Part shown: positions 13,177-21,468 of the stretch, in pieces
Position numbering within the stretch: position 1 is the stretch's first letter
Layout of the letters: each line of letters begins with the position of its first letter
Assembly: GCA_013334845.1 (NCBI GenBank)
Contig: JAAXWV010000003.1
Span: 1-21,468 of the forward strand
Reading direction: 5' to 3'
Source of the DNA: Candidatus Roizmanbacteria bacterium
GTDB lineage: Bacteria > Patescibacteriota > Microgenomatia > UBA1406 > GWC2-37-13
Length of the DNA stretch: 21,468 nt
The notes under the pieces: generated by a model
Databases searched by the model: none
Told to the model about the DNA's origin: nothing
What the model saw: only the letters and a program-made list of their open reading frames with translations
Made by a program: the position numbers and the translations under genes

Positions 13177-14361
13177 TCAGTTTGTTAATCTCTGCGCCAA
13201 AATTTGAGAGTAAATTTTTTCGACCTCACCTGTTGTATGTTCCCAACTATGATGATTCAGAACAAACTCTCGCGCACAAGTACCAATATTCAAGGCATAT
13301 TTGTTTCTAGTCAAACATTCAATTATCTGCTGAACAAAATCATTAGCGCTTTCAGCCAACAATATCTCTATTTTGTCCTTCGCCTTTATATCTCCTAGAC
13401 CAAGTGCATTTGTAATAACTGGCAGACCGCATGACATGGCTTCCAAAATTTTAAATTGCATCCCAGAACCTGACTGCATTGGTGCAATTGCAACGGATGC
13501 CCCTTTTATCATATCGGGCATTGATTCCACAAAACCTGTTACCGTTATTCCTGGATTATTCTCTAAGATTTTAATATCCGGCGGTGGTTTATTACCAGCA
13601 ATTATGAAGGAAATGTTAGGGATCTTTTCCAAAATTCGGAAATAACAATTTTCTACAAACCACTTCACAGCATGAATATTAGGGCCATAAAACATATTAC
13701 CGGAAAAAATAATTGTTGGGTTATCGACAGAAAATATTCTTGGTGCGAACTGTTCTGTATCAACACCCAAGGGAACAACGTTAACATTTTCGGACGATAT
13801 ACATTCTTTATCTTTTTTTGAAACTACAAGCACACGGTTAAAATGAAAGCACATATCTTCCTCAAAAATATGCAACCGGCGTAATTCTTCCTGCAAGAGC
13901 CATTTATGGGGTGCTCGTGCCATATCTACACGACGTCTAAAATTCAATTGCATCGAATCAATTAGATCTAGAACGATTGGAACAGAAAGATCTCTGCAAA
14001 AAGGAGCTATCCTCAACATAAAAGCATGAACCAGATCGAATCGGTTATTGGCGATTAAGTTATTCAGGCTTTTTTTGAAACCATCGGATTGATAATACAA
14101 AACCTGGAGTGGCAGCTTTGACACAGGCCCAATCAAAGCTAAATTTTTGAAAGATTTCCATTTGGGCAGTTTAAAAATATGAATTGATCGACAGAATTGT
14201 TTTAAAGGTTCAATTCCTTTCAAATCTTCGTCTTGTTCATATATAGATAAAAGTGTAATCTCATGTCTTCTGCTTAAAACACGCATTCTATGAAATGGCA
14301 CTGACTGATCGCCTCTGAATGGTGGAAAGGGGAAGCGAGGTGTAATAAACAACAATTTCAT
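13177..14361 (-). CDS. GT-B glycosyltransferase (GT4 type)
   Basis: 394 residues. It starts MKLLFITPRFPFPPFRGDQ, a typical N-terminal strand and glycine loop of GT-B enzymes that act at the inner membrane face. The C-terminal donor domain has IIFSGNMFYGPNIHAVKWF, VTGFVESMPDMIKGA and APMQSGSGMQFKILEAMSCG, the last containing the second Glu of the E-x7-E-like motif. The form resembles sugar transferases with a glycosyl_trans_1_4 domain that occur in exopolysaccharide and PEP-CTERM-associated loci. Its ATG follows the stop of the preceding GT4 gene with no gap. It adds one sugar to the growing lipid-linked repeat unit; donor and linkage cannot be read from the sequence. Confidence 0.88.
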   Translation of the reverse strand: MKLLFITPRFPFPPFRGDQSVPFHRMRVLSRRHEITLLSIYEQDEDLKGIEPLKQFCRSIHIFKLPKWKSFKNLALIGPVSKLPLQVLYYQSDGFKKSLNNLIANNRFDLVHAFMLRIAPFCRDLSVPIVLDLIDSMQLNFRRRVDMARAPHKWLLQEELRRLHIFEEDMCFHFNRVLVVSKKDKECISSENVNVVPLGVDTEQFAPRIFSVDNPTIIFSGNMFYGPNIHAVKWFVENCYFRILEKIPNISFIIAGNKPPPDIKILENNPGITVTGFVESMPDMIKGASVAIAPMQSGSGMQFKILEAMSCGLPVITNALGLGDIKAKDKIEILLAESANDFVQQIIECLTRNKYALNIGTCAREFVLNHHSWEHTTGEVEKIYSQILAQRLTN

Positions 14362-15519
14362 TTAGCTAATCATCTCAAGCGATTGAAGTTCCATGTATAT
14401 TCCAAGGGTTTCTGAAGCCATTTTTTTCCAAGAAAACTTTTTAACTTGATTGTATCCTCGTTCAATATAAATATTGCGTAGACTTTCGTCATTTAACATA
14501 AGAACTAATGCATTTTTAATTGCTTCATCGCTGTAAGGATCGATAAGCATAGCAGAATTCCCAACAATTTCAGGGATACTTGTTGTGTTTGATGTAATAA
14601 CCGGAACTCCGCATGACATGGCTTCAAGCGGGGGAAGTCCGAAACCTTCATAAAGAGATGGATAAAGAAAGACCTTGGCAAAATTATAGATACACATTAA
14701 TTCAATTTCAGGGACAAAATCTAAAAAAACAATATGTTTTTCTAAGCTTGATTTCTGTATCATACTGTATAATGGAGTGTCTCTCCAGTCTGGCAATCCG
14801 GAAATTACTAATTGTTCAGAAAGCATTTTATTTGACCTTAAATACAGGTAAACTCTGACAATTCTTTCAGTATTTTTGCGAAGATCTGTTGCACCAAGCG
14901 TAAATATGAAGTTATCAAGTATGTTGTATTTTTTCTTCAGTCTTTCAAAGGTTAACTCGTTTTTGCAATGTTTAAAAATTCCGTTTGCTGCCAGATAAGT
15001 GACCGCTACCTCATCAGAATGAAGTGTTTTAATATGATATAGAATATCTGTCTTAGAGAAATTAGAAATAGTAATCACTTTTGTTATGTTCCTTGCAGCT
15101 CTGGGCACAATAAACTTTCGATAAACTCTCCCGAACTTCTGATATGTGGAATATGATTGAGGCAGTACTGAATAATCCTTCAGATACATCACATCCATAA
15201 TGGACAACACAAGTTTTGTCTTACGTGCTATTTTTATTGGAGCCGTGTTTCCAAGACAATGCAGAACATCTAGGTTGTCTCTTTTCGCTTGAAGTGGCAA
15301 TAAAACCTGCTCCCAGACGATGTAATTAGCAGGTGACAGTTTTTTTATAAAGAAATTTTGTTGATTAGGAAGGACTTCTTCCAAATCATCCATATCGATG
15401 TATAATATATATTGATTTACCGAATCAATAATCGCAAGATTTCTAATTAAGTTCAAGGAATAATTACCGATACCTCTTCGGTTGCGTACTGCAAACCTTG
15501 CATCTACGCCTATTATCAT
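14362..15519 (-). CDS. GT4-family glycosyltransferase
   Basis: 385 residues. It begins MIIGVDARFAVRNRRGIGNY, the D-A-R-x(n)-R-x-G-I-G-x-Y signature of mannosyltransferase-like GT4 enzymes. The C-terminal half carries FIFTLGATDLRKNTERIV (donor-binding region), VFLDFVPEIELMCIY, and YPSLYEGFGLPPLEAMSCG with the E-x7-E motif intact (E in EGFGLPPLE), then SIPEIVGNSA. These enzymes use a nucleotide sugar, often GDP-mannose or a 6-deoxy derivative, with retention of configuration. That fits a cluster holding Gmd, but the donor is not proven. GAGGT precedes the ATG at 15519 by four bases. It lies seven bases after the upstream GT2 gene and abuts the downstream GT gene, so it belongs to the same transcript. 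Confidence 0.9.
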   Translation of the reverse strand: MIIGVDARFAVRNRRGIGNYSLNLIRNLAIIDSVNQYILYIDMDDLEEVLPNQQNFFIKKLSPANYIVWEQVLLPLQAKRDNLDVLHCLGNTAPIKIARKTKLVLSIMDVMYLKDYSVLPQSYSTYQKFGRVYRKFIVPRAARNITKVITISNFSKTDILYHIKTLHSDEVAVTYLAANGIFKHCKNELTFERLKKKYNILDNFIFTLGATDLRKNTERIVRVYLYLRSNKMLSEQLVISGLPDWRDTPLYSMIQKSSLEKHIVFLDFVPEIELMCIYNFAKVFLYPSLYEGFGLPPLEAMSCGVPVITSNTTSIPEIVGNSAMLIDPYSDEAIKNALVLMLNDESLRNIYIERGYNQVKKFSWKKMASETLGIYMELQSLEMIS

Positions 15520-15526
15520 AACTACC

Positions 15527-16528
15527 TCATTTAGACCAAATTATTTTTTCAAAAAGAACATCTCTTGATGCTCTTTTTTTATTGATGTTCACGAATGGTC
15601 TAACACTATTCAAAACCAACGATCCAACAAATATGAAAAACCATAGTCCAAAGCCATAATTTTTCTTCAGTGAATAGAACTTATTTTTGTAAATATTATA
15701 CCAAGAAAAGTAACTATTAAAACTAGTTGAACAACCAACCTTATGAAAAACTATAGCGTCAGAACATAAACAGCTATAATTCATTTTTTTGGCTCTAATA
15801 CAGTAATCTGTTTCTTCAAAATACATAAAAATATTCTGGTCAAAAAATCCAACCGTGTCTAATAGTTTTTTGTCCATCATGAAACTAGCACCTATAATTA
15901 AGTTTAGTTTTGAAGCCTTGGATTTTGTCTCAGTCACAACTCTGCCACTAAATTCTGAAAAATAACCTCCCCCATATGCCTGTATCATATTGGGCTCGAA
16001 GTAGAACTTAAGTATAGAACCTGTAATGCCGGAGTGACTTTGAGCTACATCTACCATCTGGGACAAAGATTGGGATGTAATTACAGTATCGTTGTTGAGC
16101 AACCATATATATTTGAAATTAGTCATCGATTTAATATAACGTAATACAATGTTATTACCTTCACCAAACCCTAGATTAGTTTCACTTTTGATCAATATTA
16201 ACGGGTAGGTTGAGCCATCACACTGTGTCTTCAAAATTTTATTTTCATTTCTAGTAGTTACCGTCTCATTGTCTTTCAAGTTATACACAATGTATAGTAA
16301 CTTCTTTGCAATTGGAGGATGGGAATATTGTCTCATTACACTGTTAGGAGGACACCAGACACACAATTCACCATTCGCCCACGCCGAAATATATTCTAAT
16401 GATGAATCTGTTGAGCCATTATCAACTACGAAAACCTGAAATTTTTTATATTTACTAAGATAAATACTTTCCAGACATTCTATAGTATCTTGCCAACCAT
16501 TCCAATTCACCAAAACAATTGCGATCAT
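15527..16528 (-). CDS. GT2-family glycosyltransferase (rhamnosyltransferase-like)
   Basis: 333 residues. GT-A motifs are clear: VLVNWNGWQDTIECLESI at the start, VVDNGSTDSS (about 34-43), then ETNLGFGEGNN, WLLNNDTVI (the D-x-D equivalent), and the late acidic FEETDYCIRAKK. Between VDNGSTDSS and ETNLGFG there is a long insertion of about 50 residues with PPNSVMRQYSHPPIAKK and YIVYN. Comparable inserts occur in a subgroup of rhamnosyltransferase-like GT2 proteins, so I do not treat it as a fusion. A hydrophobic stretch near the C-terminus (LWFFIFVGSLVLNS) may attach it to the membrane. No ribosome site is evident before ATG 16528, which lies 18 bases after the polymerase stop, so reinitiation is likely. 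Confidence 0.9.
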   Translation of the reverse strand: MIAIVLVNWNGWQDTIECLESIYLSKYKKFQVFVVDNGSTDSSLEYISAWANGELCVWCPPNSVMRQYSHPPIAKKLLYIVYNLKDNETVTTRNENKILKTQCDGSTYPLILIKSETNLGFGEGNNIVLRYIKSMTNFKYIWLLNNDTVITSQSLSQMVDVAQSHSGITGSILKFYFEPNMIQAYGGGYFSEFSGRVVTETKSKASKLNLIIGASFMMDKKLLDTVGFFDQNIFMYFEETDYCIRAKKMNYSCLCSDAIVFHKVGCSTSFNSYFSWYNIYKNKFYSLKKNYGFGLWFFIFVGSLVLNSVRPFVNINKKRASRDVLFEKIIWSK

Positions 16529-16546
16529 TTTAATGGATACCGATAA

Positions 16547-17854
16547 TTAAAGCTTTTTGCGTTGGCTGATTGACTGGCCAACCATCATGACGCCAATCAA
16601 AATTGGCGCCGATAAAAAAAGCGTGTTGTAGACATCCCCCATGAACAGAATCATGTCGTAAGTCATTGTCGAAACAAGGAAACATCCAAACGAAAATGAA
16701 ACCACACGTAAGAAAGACGGGAACCGGTTAAGCGTTAGTGGGTAGTATCTAAAAACTGAAAATATTATTCCCAACATACCACAATAAAAAATCCCGCCTA
16801 GCCATCCATAGAATATAATTCCTTCCACATACATGGATGGATTTGGACCAAATGTATCATCTCCAACCATCGAAACCGCTAGAATTTTTCCAACTGTCGG
16901 TTCATATGAGATCAAACGAAGAGGAGCTAAGAGTGGTAACACTAGGTATTGATTGAAGTAATCAAAAGCAGTTAGATGGTTAAGATCAGAAAAGTTGATA
17001 GAAAAATAATGGTAAGCACCAATTCCAGTAAAGAATATTCGCTGTAGAATTTGCGACGTTGCAAATTCCGAGGGGCTCATGGAAGCACTTACTAGGGTGC
17101 CACGCGTATAAACGAGAGAGAATGTGACGATTAATATGCTTATTATGGTCAAAACAAAAAATATTGCAGAATGTTTAAATGGTTTTCTCGTCTCAAAGGA
17201 GATGAAACAGCTGACGTAATAGTAGCTAACATATATTGAGATAAGCGATGACTTTGCTCCCACTGAAAGCAACAAAATAAACGGGAGTGCGATGCCCAAT
17301 GTTTTTGACACTCTGCCAATCCTTATTCGTTTCACCCGAACATAGAACCAGAGAGTTAAACTGAGGTAAGTAAACACATTTGTTAACCGAGCAATGGCAC
17401 CTCCTCCACCCGTCTTTCCCAAAGCACGAGCCAACTCTGGATCACTGTCAAAAACGGGTATACCAGTGGCTATGTAATAGGAAAGAATAACAACAAGAAT
17501 AAACGTGGAAGCATTTAATAACCATAACGTCCTGCGTGAGTTGACAGCCTCTGCATACCCAACAGGCAAAATAAGTGGAATAATATTACGAACTACACAC
17601 CACTTGGAAAACCGAGCACCTGCAGCGAAAAAAAATTGGCACAAAACCAGATAGATAACGATCACAAAATCGTTCTGCATCAGCCTGTCATAAATCACCA
17701 AAGTCAGAGTGAGTGTCGTATTAATGATCACCATTATCCAGATTGGATCGACCAAACTGAACCTAAGCTTTCCCAATAGGATATAGTTCACAACTAATGT
17801 CAGGAAAAAGACAATAAAAAACACCTGAATGTCTAATTCATTGATAATTGGCAC
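16547..17854 (-). CDS. Wzy-like O-antigen/oligosaccharide repeat-unit polymerase
   Basis: 435 residues, very hydrophobic, with about 10-12 predicted membrane spans (for example VFFIVFFLTLVVNYILL, TFILVVILSYYIAT, FVLTIISILIVTFSLVY). A large polar loop in the second half holds GIGAYHYFSINFSDL and then a Pro-rich segment before the last spans. Size, low sequence conservation, long periplasmic loop and position between glycosyltransferases next to a Wzx flippase are typical of Wzy, which joins flipped repeat units in the periplasm. No single motif proves this. Translation starts at a GTG at 17854 with AAGGA seven bases before it. The first 22 bases overlap the end of the upstream GT2 gene, so expression is coupled. 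Confidence 0.75.
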   Translation of the reverse strand: MPIINELDIQVFFIVFFLTLVVNYILLGKLRFSLVDPIWIMVIINTTLTLTLVIYDRLMQNDFVIVIYLVLCQFFFAAGARFSKWCVVRNIIPLILPVGYAEAVNSRRTLWLLNASTFILVVILSYYIATGIPVFDSDPELARALGKTGGGGAIARLTNVFTYLSLTLWFYVRVKRIRIGRVSKTLGIALPFILLLSVGAKSSLISIYVSYYYVSCFISFETRKPFKHSAIFFVLTIISILIVTFSLVYTRGTLVSASMSPSEFATSQILQRIFFTGIGAYHYFSINFSDLNHLTAFDYFNQYLVLPLLAPLRLISYEPTVGKILAVSMVGDDTFGPNPSMYVEGIIFYGWLGGIFYCGMLGIIFSVFRYYPLTLNRFPSFLRVVSFSFGCFLVSTMTYDMILFMGDVYNTLFLSAPILIGVMMVGQSISQRKKL

Positions 17855-18726
17855 AGTATAGTCCTTATTTTTTCTCCCATCTTTTTAATGAGAGAAATAA
17901 TTGGATGGAAAGGCATTATCAATATTAGAACAAGCGCTTTTATTGCAACAACTATCGATAGCTTGTAATTTTTCACATGCCACGAATCAACGCACCGTTG
18001 TTGATAAATTCGAATGTCTAAAATTTTACCTTTGTAATATCTTCTAACCGAAAATGTTTTTTTTCGTGTGGTCACACCGCTGCCGACTCTGTAATATACG
18101 AGTGGTTGATCAACGTAACAGATAGGTCCTAGCAATAAGCCACGAACTCCAAAAATTTGGTCCTCCGCCCACACGGTTGGACTTAATGGAGCAAATGAGT
18201 CGACGAGTATTCTCGTCCAAGCCTGTGTAGCACCTATAGCTAATGGATATGGCGAAAGGATTGCCTTCAGTTTGCTTCTTGAATTTATTCCTCCAGGACT
18301 ATTTATTACACACAACAGTGTGCCATCTAATCCAATTTGTTGAGCTGAGGAGTAAAAATAATTTATCAGCTTCTTGTTGCCTAAGTATTTGCCGACAATT
18401 CTTGTGGTTCGTTCAGGTATCGAAATATCATCACCTGCGGCTATCACTATCAATTCACCACTGGCCAACTGGTTTATTTTATTGATATGCTCTGCAATTC
18501 CCAAATTTTCCAAGTTTTTCGAGCACACCACTTTGTGTGGGCCCTTATAGGCGTTTGTCATCCTCTCAATAATTTCGTATGTACGATCGGACGAACAATC
18601 ATCTGAAATTAGAATTTCAAGAGGTGAGTAAGATTGTGAAAAGGCACCTTCAATCGCTTGCTGAATATGCTCTTCCTGGTTAAAACTAAGTAACGAAAAT
18701 GTGACAACCGGCATCGAATTGTTCAT
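17833..18726 (-). CDS. GT2-family glycosyltransferase
   Basis: 297 residues from ATG 18726. GT-A fold motifs: VVTFSLLSFNQEEHIQQAI, LEILISDDCSSDRTYEII (nucleotide-binding), VIAAGDDIS (the D-x-D site), TQAWTRILVD, and WAEDQIFGVRG with the acidic residues of the acceptor side. The C-terminal region is basic and hydrophobic (LSIVVAIKALVLILIMPFHPII), suggesting membrane association. The frame is open 111 bases further upstream, but that stretch lies inside the flippase gene and has no family resemblance. The chosen ATG comes two bases after the flippase stop codon. It transfers one sugar of the repeat unit; the donor is unknown. Confidence 0.9.
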   Translation of the reverse strand: MNNSMPVVTFSLLSFNQEEHIQQAIEGAFSQSYSPLEILISDDCSSDRTYEIIERMTNAYKGPHKVVCSKNLENLGIAEHINKINQLASGELIVIAAGDDISIPERTTRIVGKYLGNKKLINYFYSSAQQIGLDGTLLCVINSPGGINSRSKLKAILSPYPLAIGATQAWTRILVDSFAPLSPTVWAEDQIFGVRGLLLGPICYVDQPLVYYRVGSGVTTRKKTFSVRRYYKGKILDIRIYQQRCVDSWHVKNYKLSIVVAIKALVLILIMPFHPIISLIKKMGEKIRTILCQLSMN

Positions 18727-18728
18727 TA

Positions 18729-20030
18729 TCAGCTCTGGTTGAGTTGTGGAAGTACCACCTCGATAACTGATGTGCTTGATACCATTTTGCGCATCTCGCG
18801 CTTGACCAAGCACGCCATCACTCCCCAGTAGACACAATAGTTGATGGCGTATGCGATTGCAACACCAGATAGTCCATAACTATTGATCATTAATATCGAG
18901 AGAAAACAAAAAGATAGAGAGAAAGCAATCTCCGTTATGACAAATGACTTGACCATTGCCCGCCCCAGCATAATGTAACTGAGGATCCATGAACCTATCT
19001 TTATCACATCACCTATAAGCTGCCAAATAAAGAGGTCACGCATTGGCTCAAATTCATGTGAAAACATGTATTGGACAATGAAGTCTCGAAGAAGGTATAT
19101 TGCGAAGGCACCAATGACGGCGACTGGCAATACCAATTTGTAAACTTTGAAAATCTCGCATTCCAACTCATGTGCCACCCTAATTTCAGCCAATCGCGGC
19201 AAGTAATAGACCGACAGTGTGGTCGTCACCAACATCAGATAAATCTCACTGATCTTCCATGATGCTTGCCAATAACCGGCGGCATTCAAGCCGAGAGACA
19301 TAGCTAAATAATCACGGATAAACATATATGTTATAGGCGCCGCAAGAGTGGCTGCCAGTCCCATAAGTGCAAAACCTGACAACTCTCGCAATACAGAGCG
19401 TTGAGATTTCCCCCATAGAAATTTAGCCTTGAACCAAGAACTGCGCGATACGAGCGCTCCAGTAGCAAACAACAAGATAGCAGGGCTGACGACAATTGCA
19501 AGCAAAGCACCATAGAGCCCTAACTTATATGTAAACAAGGCGCCTATCGCTAAACTGAGCAAGCTGCCAATGATGTTTGCAGTGATGTATATGCCCAGCT
19601 CTTTTTTACCGTTGATAATCGAAAGCAAGAGGTTATTGATAGCAATCGCAGGAAGCGACAAACCCGCAAAAACAAATACACTTGACATATCTAATCGCTG
19701 CAGAATCAGGTTCGACAACCATGGCCCAGCGATCATTAGTGAAATGCTGGCAATAATAGTTGCTGCCAAAGTTAATCTGACGGCAGTTTGCCAAACGGCG
19801 TGCTGCCTAGCCTCATCGTAAAAATGTTCTGCTGTTTCTTTGGTAATACCTGAGGAAATAACACCACCTGAGAGGCTTACCGCAATGGCAAGTGTATTCT
19901 GCAACTGCCCGATGATCGCGTACCCCGTAGGTCCAACATACAATGCCAGGATTTTATTTAAAAGAATTGCAGTGCTTACTTTAACTGCTACGGCAATGCC
20001 GTTTAAAAGGCTGGTCTTGATCAAGCTCAT
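18729..20030 (-). CDS. wzx: Wzx-type O-antigen flippase
   Basis: 433 residues with about 12 membrane spans. The start, MSLIKTSLLNGIAVAVKVS followed by LYVGPTGYAIIGQLQN, is the hallmark of the MATE-related O-antigen translocases close to WzxE (N-terminal K-T-S-x-x-x-G, then the G-P-x-G-x-x-x-x-G-Q loop). Wzx moves the undecaprenyl-diphosphate-linked repeat unit from the cytoplasmic to the periplasmic face, where Wzy polymerises it. WzxE-like proteins are often found with FdtA/FdtB or similar 3- or 4-amino-6-deoxyhexose genes, as here. Its ATG overlaps the stop of the aminotransferase gene in an ATGA (four bases), and the next GT2 gene begins two bases after its stop, so the block is tightly coupled. 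Confidence 0.92.
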   Translation of the reverse strand: MSLIKTSLLNGIAVAVKVSTAILLNKILALYVGPTGYAIIGQLQNTLAIAVSLSGGVISSGITKETAEHFYDEARQHAVWQTAVRLTLAATIIASISLMIAGPWLSNLILQRLDMSSVFVFAGLSLPAIAINNLLLSIINGKKELGIYITANIIGSLLSLAIGALFTYKLGLYGALLAIVVSPAILLFATGALVSRSSWFKAKFLWGKSQRSVLRELSGFALMGLAATLAAPITYMFIRDYLAMSLGLNAAGYWQASWKISEIYLMLVTTTLSVYYLPRLAEIRVAHELECEIFKVYKLVLPVAVIGAFAIYLLRDFIVQYMFSHEFEPMRDLFIWQLIGDVIKIGSWILSYIMLGRAMVKSFVITEIAFSLSFCFLSILMINSYGLSGVAIAYAINYCVYWGVMACLVKREMRKMVSSTSVIEVVLPQLNQS

Positions 20031-21118
20031 TGTCTCAAAGCACGCACCACCGCAGCAACCTCTGCAGAGGTAAGTTGCGGTCCTATAGGCAAACTCAGCA
20101 CCTCATTATGAATCTGCTCGGAGACTTTAAACGAGCCCACGATATATCCTAGATCAAAATATGCCTCCTGAAGATGAGGGGGGATTGGGTAATGAATAAT
20201 AGTAGCAACTCCAGCCTCACTCAACTTTTTCTGAATTTGATCGCGTTGTGGATTACGCACTACAAATAGATGCCACACAGGATCTGCCCATTCTGGAACA
20301 TAAGGCAAAGTCAATTCACTGCCCAAAAATGCTTTATAGTATTCAGAAGCAATCGCTTTGCGCCGTGAATTCCACTCGTCCAACTTTTTGAGTTTTTCAC
20401 ACAAAAAGGCAGCCTGCAGTTCATCCAATCGCGAGTTAAAACCTTTTATATCGTTGCAGTATTTATTCCGAGATCCATAGTTACATAGTACCCGAACCTT
20501 GTCTGCGAGTTCAGGATCATTGGTCGTAATTGCACCTCCATCGCCAGCCGCACCTAGGTTTTTACCTGGGTAGAAACTGAAACCTGCCGCGTCGCCAAGT
20601 GTGCCAACTCTCCGCCCTTTATAACGAGCGCCATGAGCTTGCGCCGCGTCTTCAATTACTTTTATTTTGTGCTTTTTAGCTATTTCATTGACCGCATCTA
20701 CATCTGCTGGTTGCCCATATAAATGCACTACAATGATTGCTTTTGTACGATGAGTAATGGCTGATTCAATACGTTTGGAATCAATATTGTAAGTATGCTC
20801 GTCCGGTTCAACGGGGATCGGTGTCGCGCCAGCATGAGACACTGCCAACCACGTAGCAATAAAGGTATTTGAAGGGACTATGACTTCATCGCCTTGGCCA
20901 ATCCCAAACGCCCGAATTATTAGGTGGAGGGCATCGAGTCCGTTGGCAACCCCTACGCAATAATTTGTTTCGCAGTACGATGCAAACTCTGATTCGAATA
21001 CCTCAACTTCTTTACCTAAAATGTACCGTCCTGACTCCATGACACGGTGATAAGCGGCATCCAGTTCGTCTTTAAGTTCGAGATAAGGAGATTTTAAATC
21101 ACAAAAAGGAACCTTCAA
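20027..21118 (-). CDS. fdtB: DegT/DnrJ/EryC1/StrS aminotransferase, FdtB-like
   Basis: 363 residues, usual length for sugar aminotransferases. The start MKVPFCDLKSPY is standard. GVANGLDALHL, PSNTFIATWLAV, D157 in VIEDAAQAHGARYKG (contacts the PLP ring nitrogen), SFYPGKNLGAAGDGGAI with the Schiff-base K186, and SRLDELQAAFL are all intact. With an FdtA-like ketoisomerase directly upstream, the likely reaction is PLP- and glutamate-dependent amination of dTDP-3-keto-6-deoxygalactose to dTDP-3-amino-3,6-dideoxygalactose; QdtB (gluco product) is the alternative. Translation begins at a TTG overlapping the FdtA stop (TTGA), with AGAGG in the right place. No FdtC acetyltransferase lies between the two genes. 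Confidence 0.88.
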   Translation of the reverse strand: MKVPFCDLKSPYLELKDELDAAYHRVMESGRYILGKEVEVFESEFASYCETNYCVGVANGLDALHLIIRAFGIGQGDEVIVPSNTFIATWLAVSHAGATPIPVEPDEHTYNIDSKRIESAITHRTKAIIVVHLYGQPADVDAVNEIAKKHKIKVIEDAAQAHGARYKGRRVGTLGDAAGFSFYPGKNLGAAGDGGAITTNDPELADKVRVLCNYGSRNKYCNDIKGFNSRLDELQAAFLCEKLKKLDEWNSRRKAIASEYYKAFLGSELTLPYVPEWADPVWHLFVVRNPQRDQIQKKLSEAGVATIIHYPIPPHLQEAYFDLGYIVGSFKVSEQIHNEVLSLPIGPQLTSAEVAAVVRALRQ

Positions 21119-21468
21119 TTTTTACCTCTTAGTGCTTTGATGAATGTTTCGTAATCACGAAAGTAATCTTCTTCATCATAAAGGTTTGATGCTAAGACCA
21201 TACAGACCGATCCAGACGAAAAATTGTCTAGTTCACGCCAAATCATAGGACAGACATAGAGTCCGTAGTATGACCTATTGAGATGAAATCTGCACTTTTT
21301 ATCTCCGTCATCCAATATAACATCAAAACTGCCGGACATGGCAATTATCAACTGGTGCAATGCCTTGTGCCCATGTCCGCCACGTTCAGATCCGCCCGGG
21401 ACATCGTAGAGATAATAGACTCGATTGATATCGAAAGGAATATGTCTCCCTCTGCCTTCGATAAAGGT
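21115..21468 (-). CDS. fdtA: FdtA/QdtA-like dTDP-4-keto-6-deoxyglucose 3,4-ketoisomerase (5' end cut)
   Basis: The last 117 residues of a cupin enzyme; the frame is open to the window edge. It reads TFIEGRGRHIPFDI, RVYYLYDVPGGSERGGHGHK, LHQLIIAMSGSFDVILDDG, NRSYYGLYVCPMIWREL and SSGSVCMVLASNLYDEEDYFRDY. These are the diagnostic blocks of FdtA/WxcM-C proteins, including the G-G-H-x-H and H-Q-L catalytic histidines. The enzyme shifts the keto group from C4 to C3 of dTDP-4-keto-6-deoxy-D-glucose, setting C4 as galacto (FdtA) or gluco (QdtA). Which product forms depends on few residues and I cannot decide it here. Only about 20 N-terminal residues should be missing. rmlA and rmlB, needed for the substrate, are not in the window. 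Confidence 0.9.
   Translation of the reverse strand, partial: TFIEGRGRHIPFDINRVYYLYDVPGGSERGGHGHKALHQLIIAMSGSFDVILDDGDKKCRFHLNRSYYGLYVCPMIWRELDNFSSGSVCMVLASNLYDEEDYFRDYETFIKALRGKN

Noticed and set aside
15527..16528. Domain fusion in the GT2 enzyme because of its long insertion
   Set aside because: Similar inserts occur in a known rhamnosyltransferase-like subgroup, and all GT-A motifs on both sides are intact.
18727..18837. Longer N-terminus for the GT2 gene at 17833
   Set aside because: The extra 37 codons lie wholly within the flippase gene and do not look like GT2 sequence. The ATG at 18726 fits the family start.

Overview
The window looks like chromosomal DNA of a Gram-negative anaerobe or facultative anaerobe, most likely from the Desulfobacterota/Desulfuromonadota (Geobacter/Desulfuromonas/Desulfobulbus-like). 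I base this on a secreted ten-heme cytochrome with a dockerin-like EF-hand tail, cohesin-like secreted proteins, a periplasmic HtrA protease and FKBP foldase, and a Wzx/Wzy polysaccharide locus. The phylum is inference; no rRNA or tRNA gene is visible.

Region 1 (1-3837) is the envelope housekeeping end. It holds the last codons of a DegP/DegQ-type protease on the + strand. On the - strand it holds an FKBP-type prolyl isomerase, the wreck of a higBA toxin-antitoxin pair whose DNA now forms the FKBP upstream region, and a large exported protein with two TIM-barrel glycoside-hydrolase-like halves.

Region 2 (3838-10140) is an island of + strand genes with long, AT-rich spacers and several recognisable sigma70-type promoters. 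Nearly all products carry signal peptides. In order they are: a small cohesin-like protein; a decaheme cytochrome whose core resembles octaheme tetrathionate reductase (OTR) and which ends in a dockerin-like calcium loop; an unrecognised exported protein; a second cohesin-like protein with its own EF-hand loops; a small secreted STN-like protein; a 31-32-residue repeat protein whose 5' end is broken by an in-frame TGA; and a small secreted cysteine protein. Cohesin-like and dockerin-like modules beside a multiheme enzyme suggest non-cellulosomal assembly of a cytochrome outside the cell. This is the most interesting hypothesis in the window.

Region 3 (10155-21468) is a - strand O-antigen/exopolysaccharide cluster. 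In transcription order it contains: FdtA-like ketoisomerase (cut by the window edge), FdtB-like aminotransferase, Wzx flippase, GT2, Wzy-like polymerase, GT2, two GT-B glycosyltransferases, a 269-bp spacer, GDP-mannose 4,6-dehydratase, an SDR epimerase/reductase, a possible glycosyltransferase stub, and a PglC/WbaP-type initiating phosphoglycosyl transferase. Most genes overlap or abut, as in one or two operons. The set would make dTDP-3-amino-3,6-dideoxyhexose and a GDP-6-deoxyhexose, load the first sugar on undecaprenyl phosphate, extend the unit, flip it and polymerise it. Regions 2 and 3 converge on a perfect 14-bp hairpin at 10103-10139.
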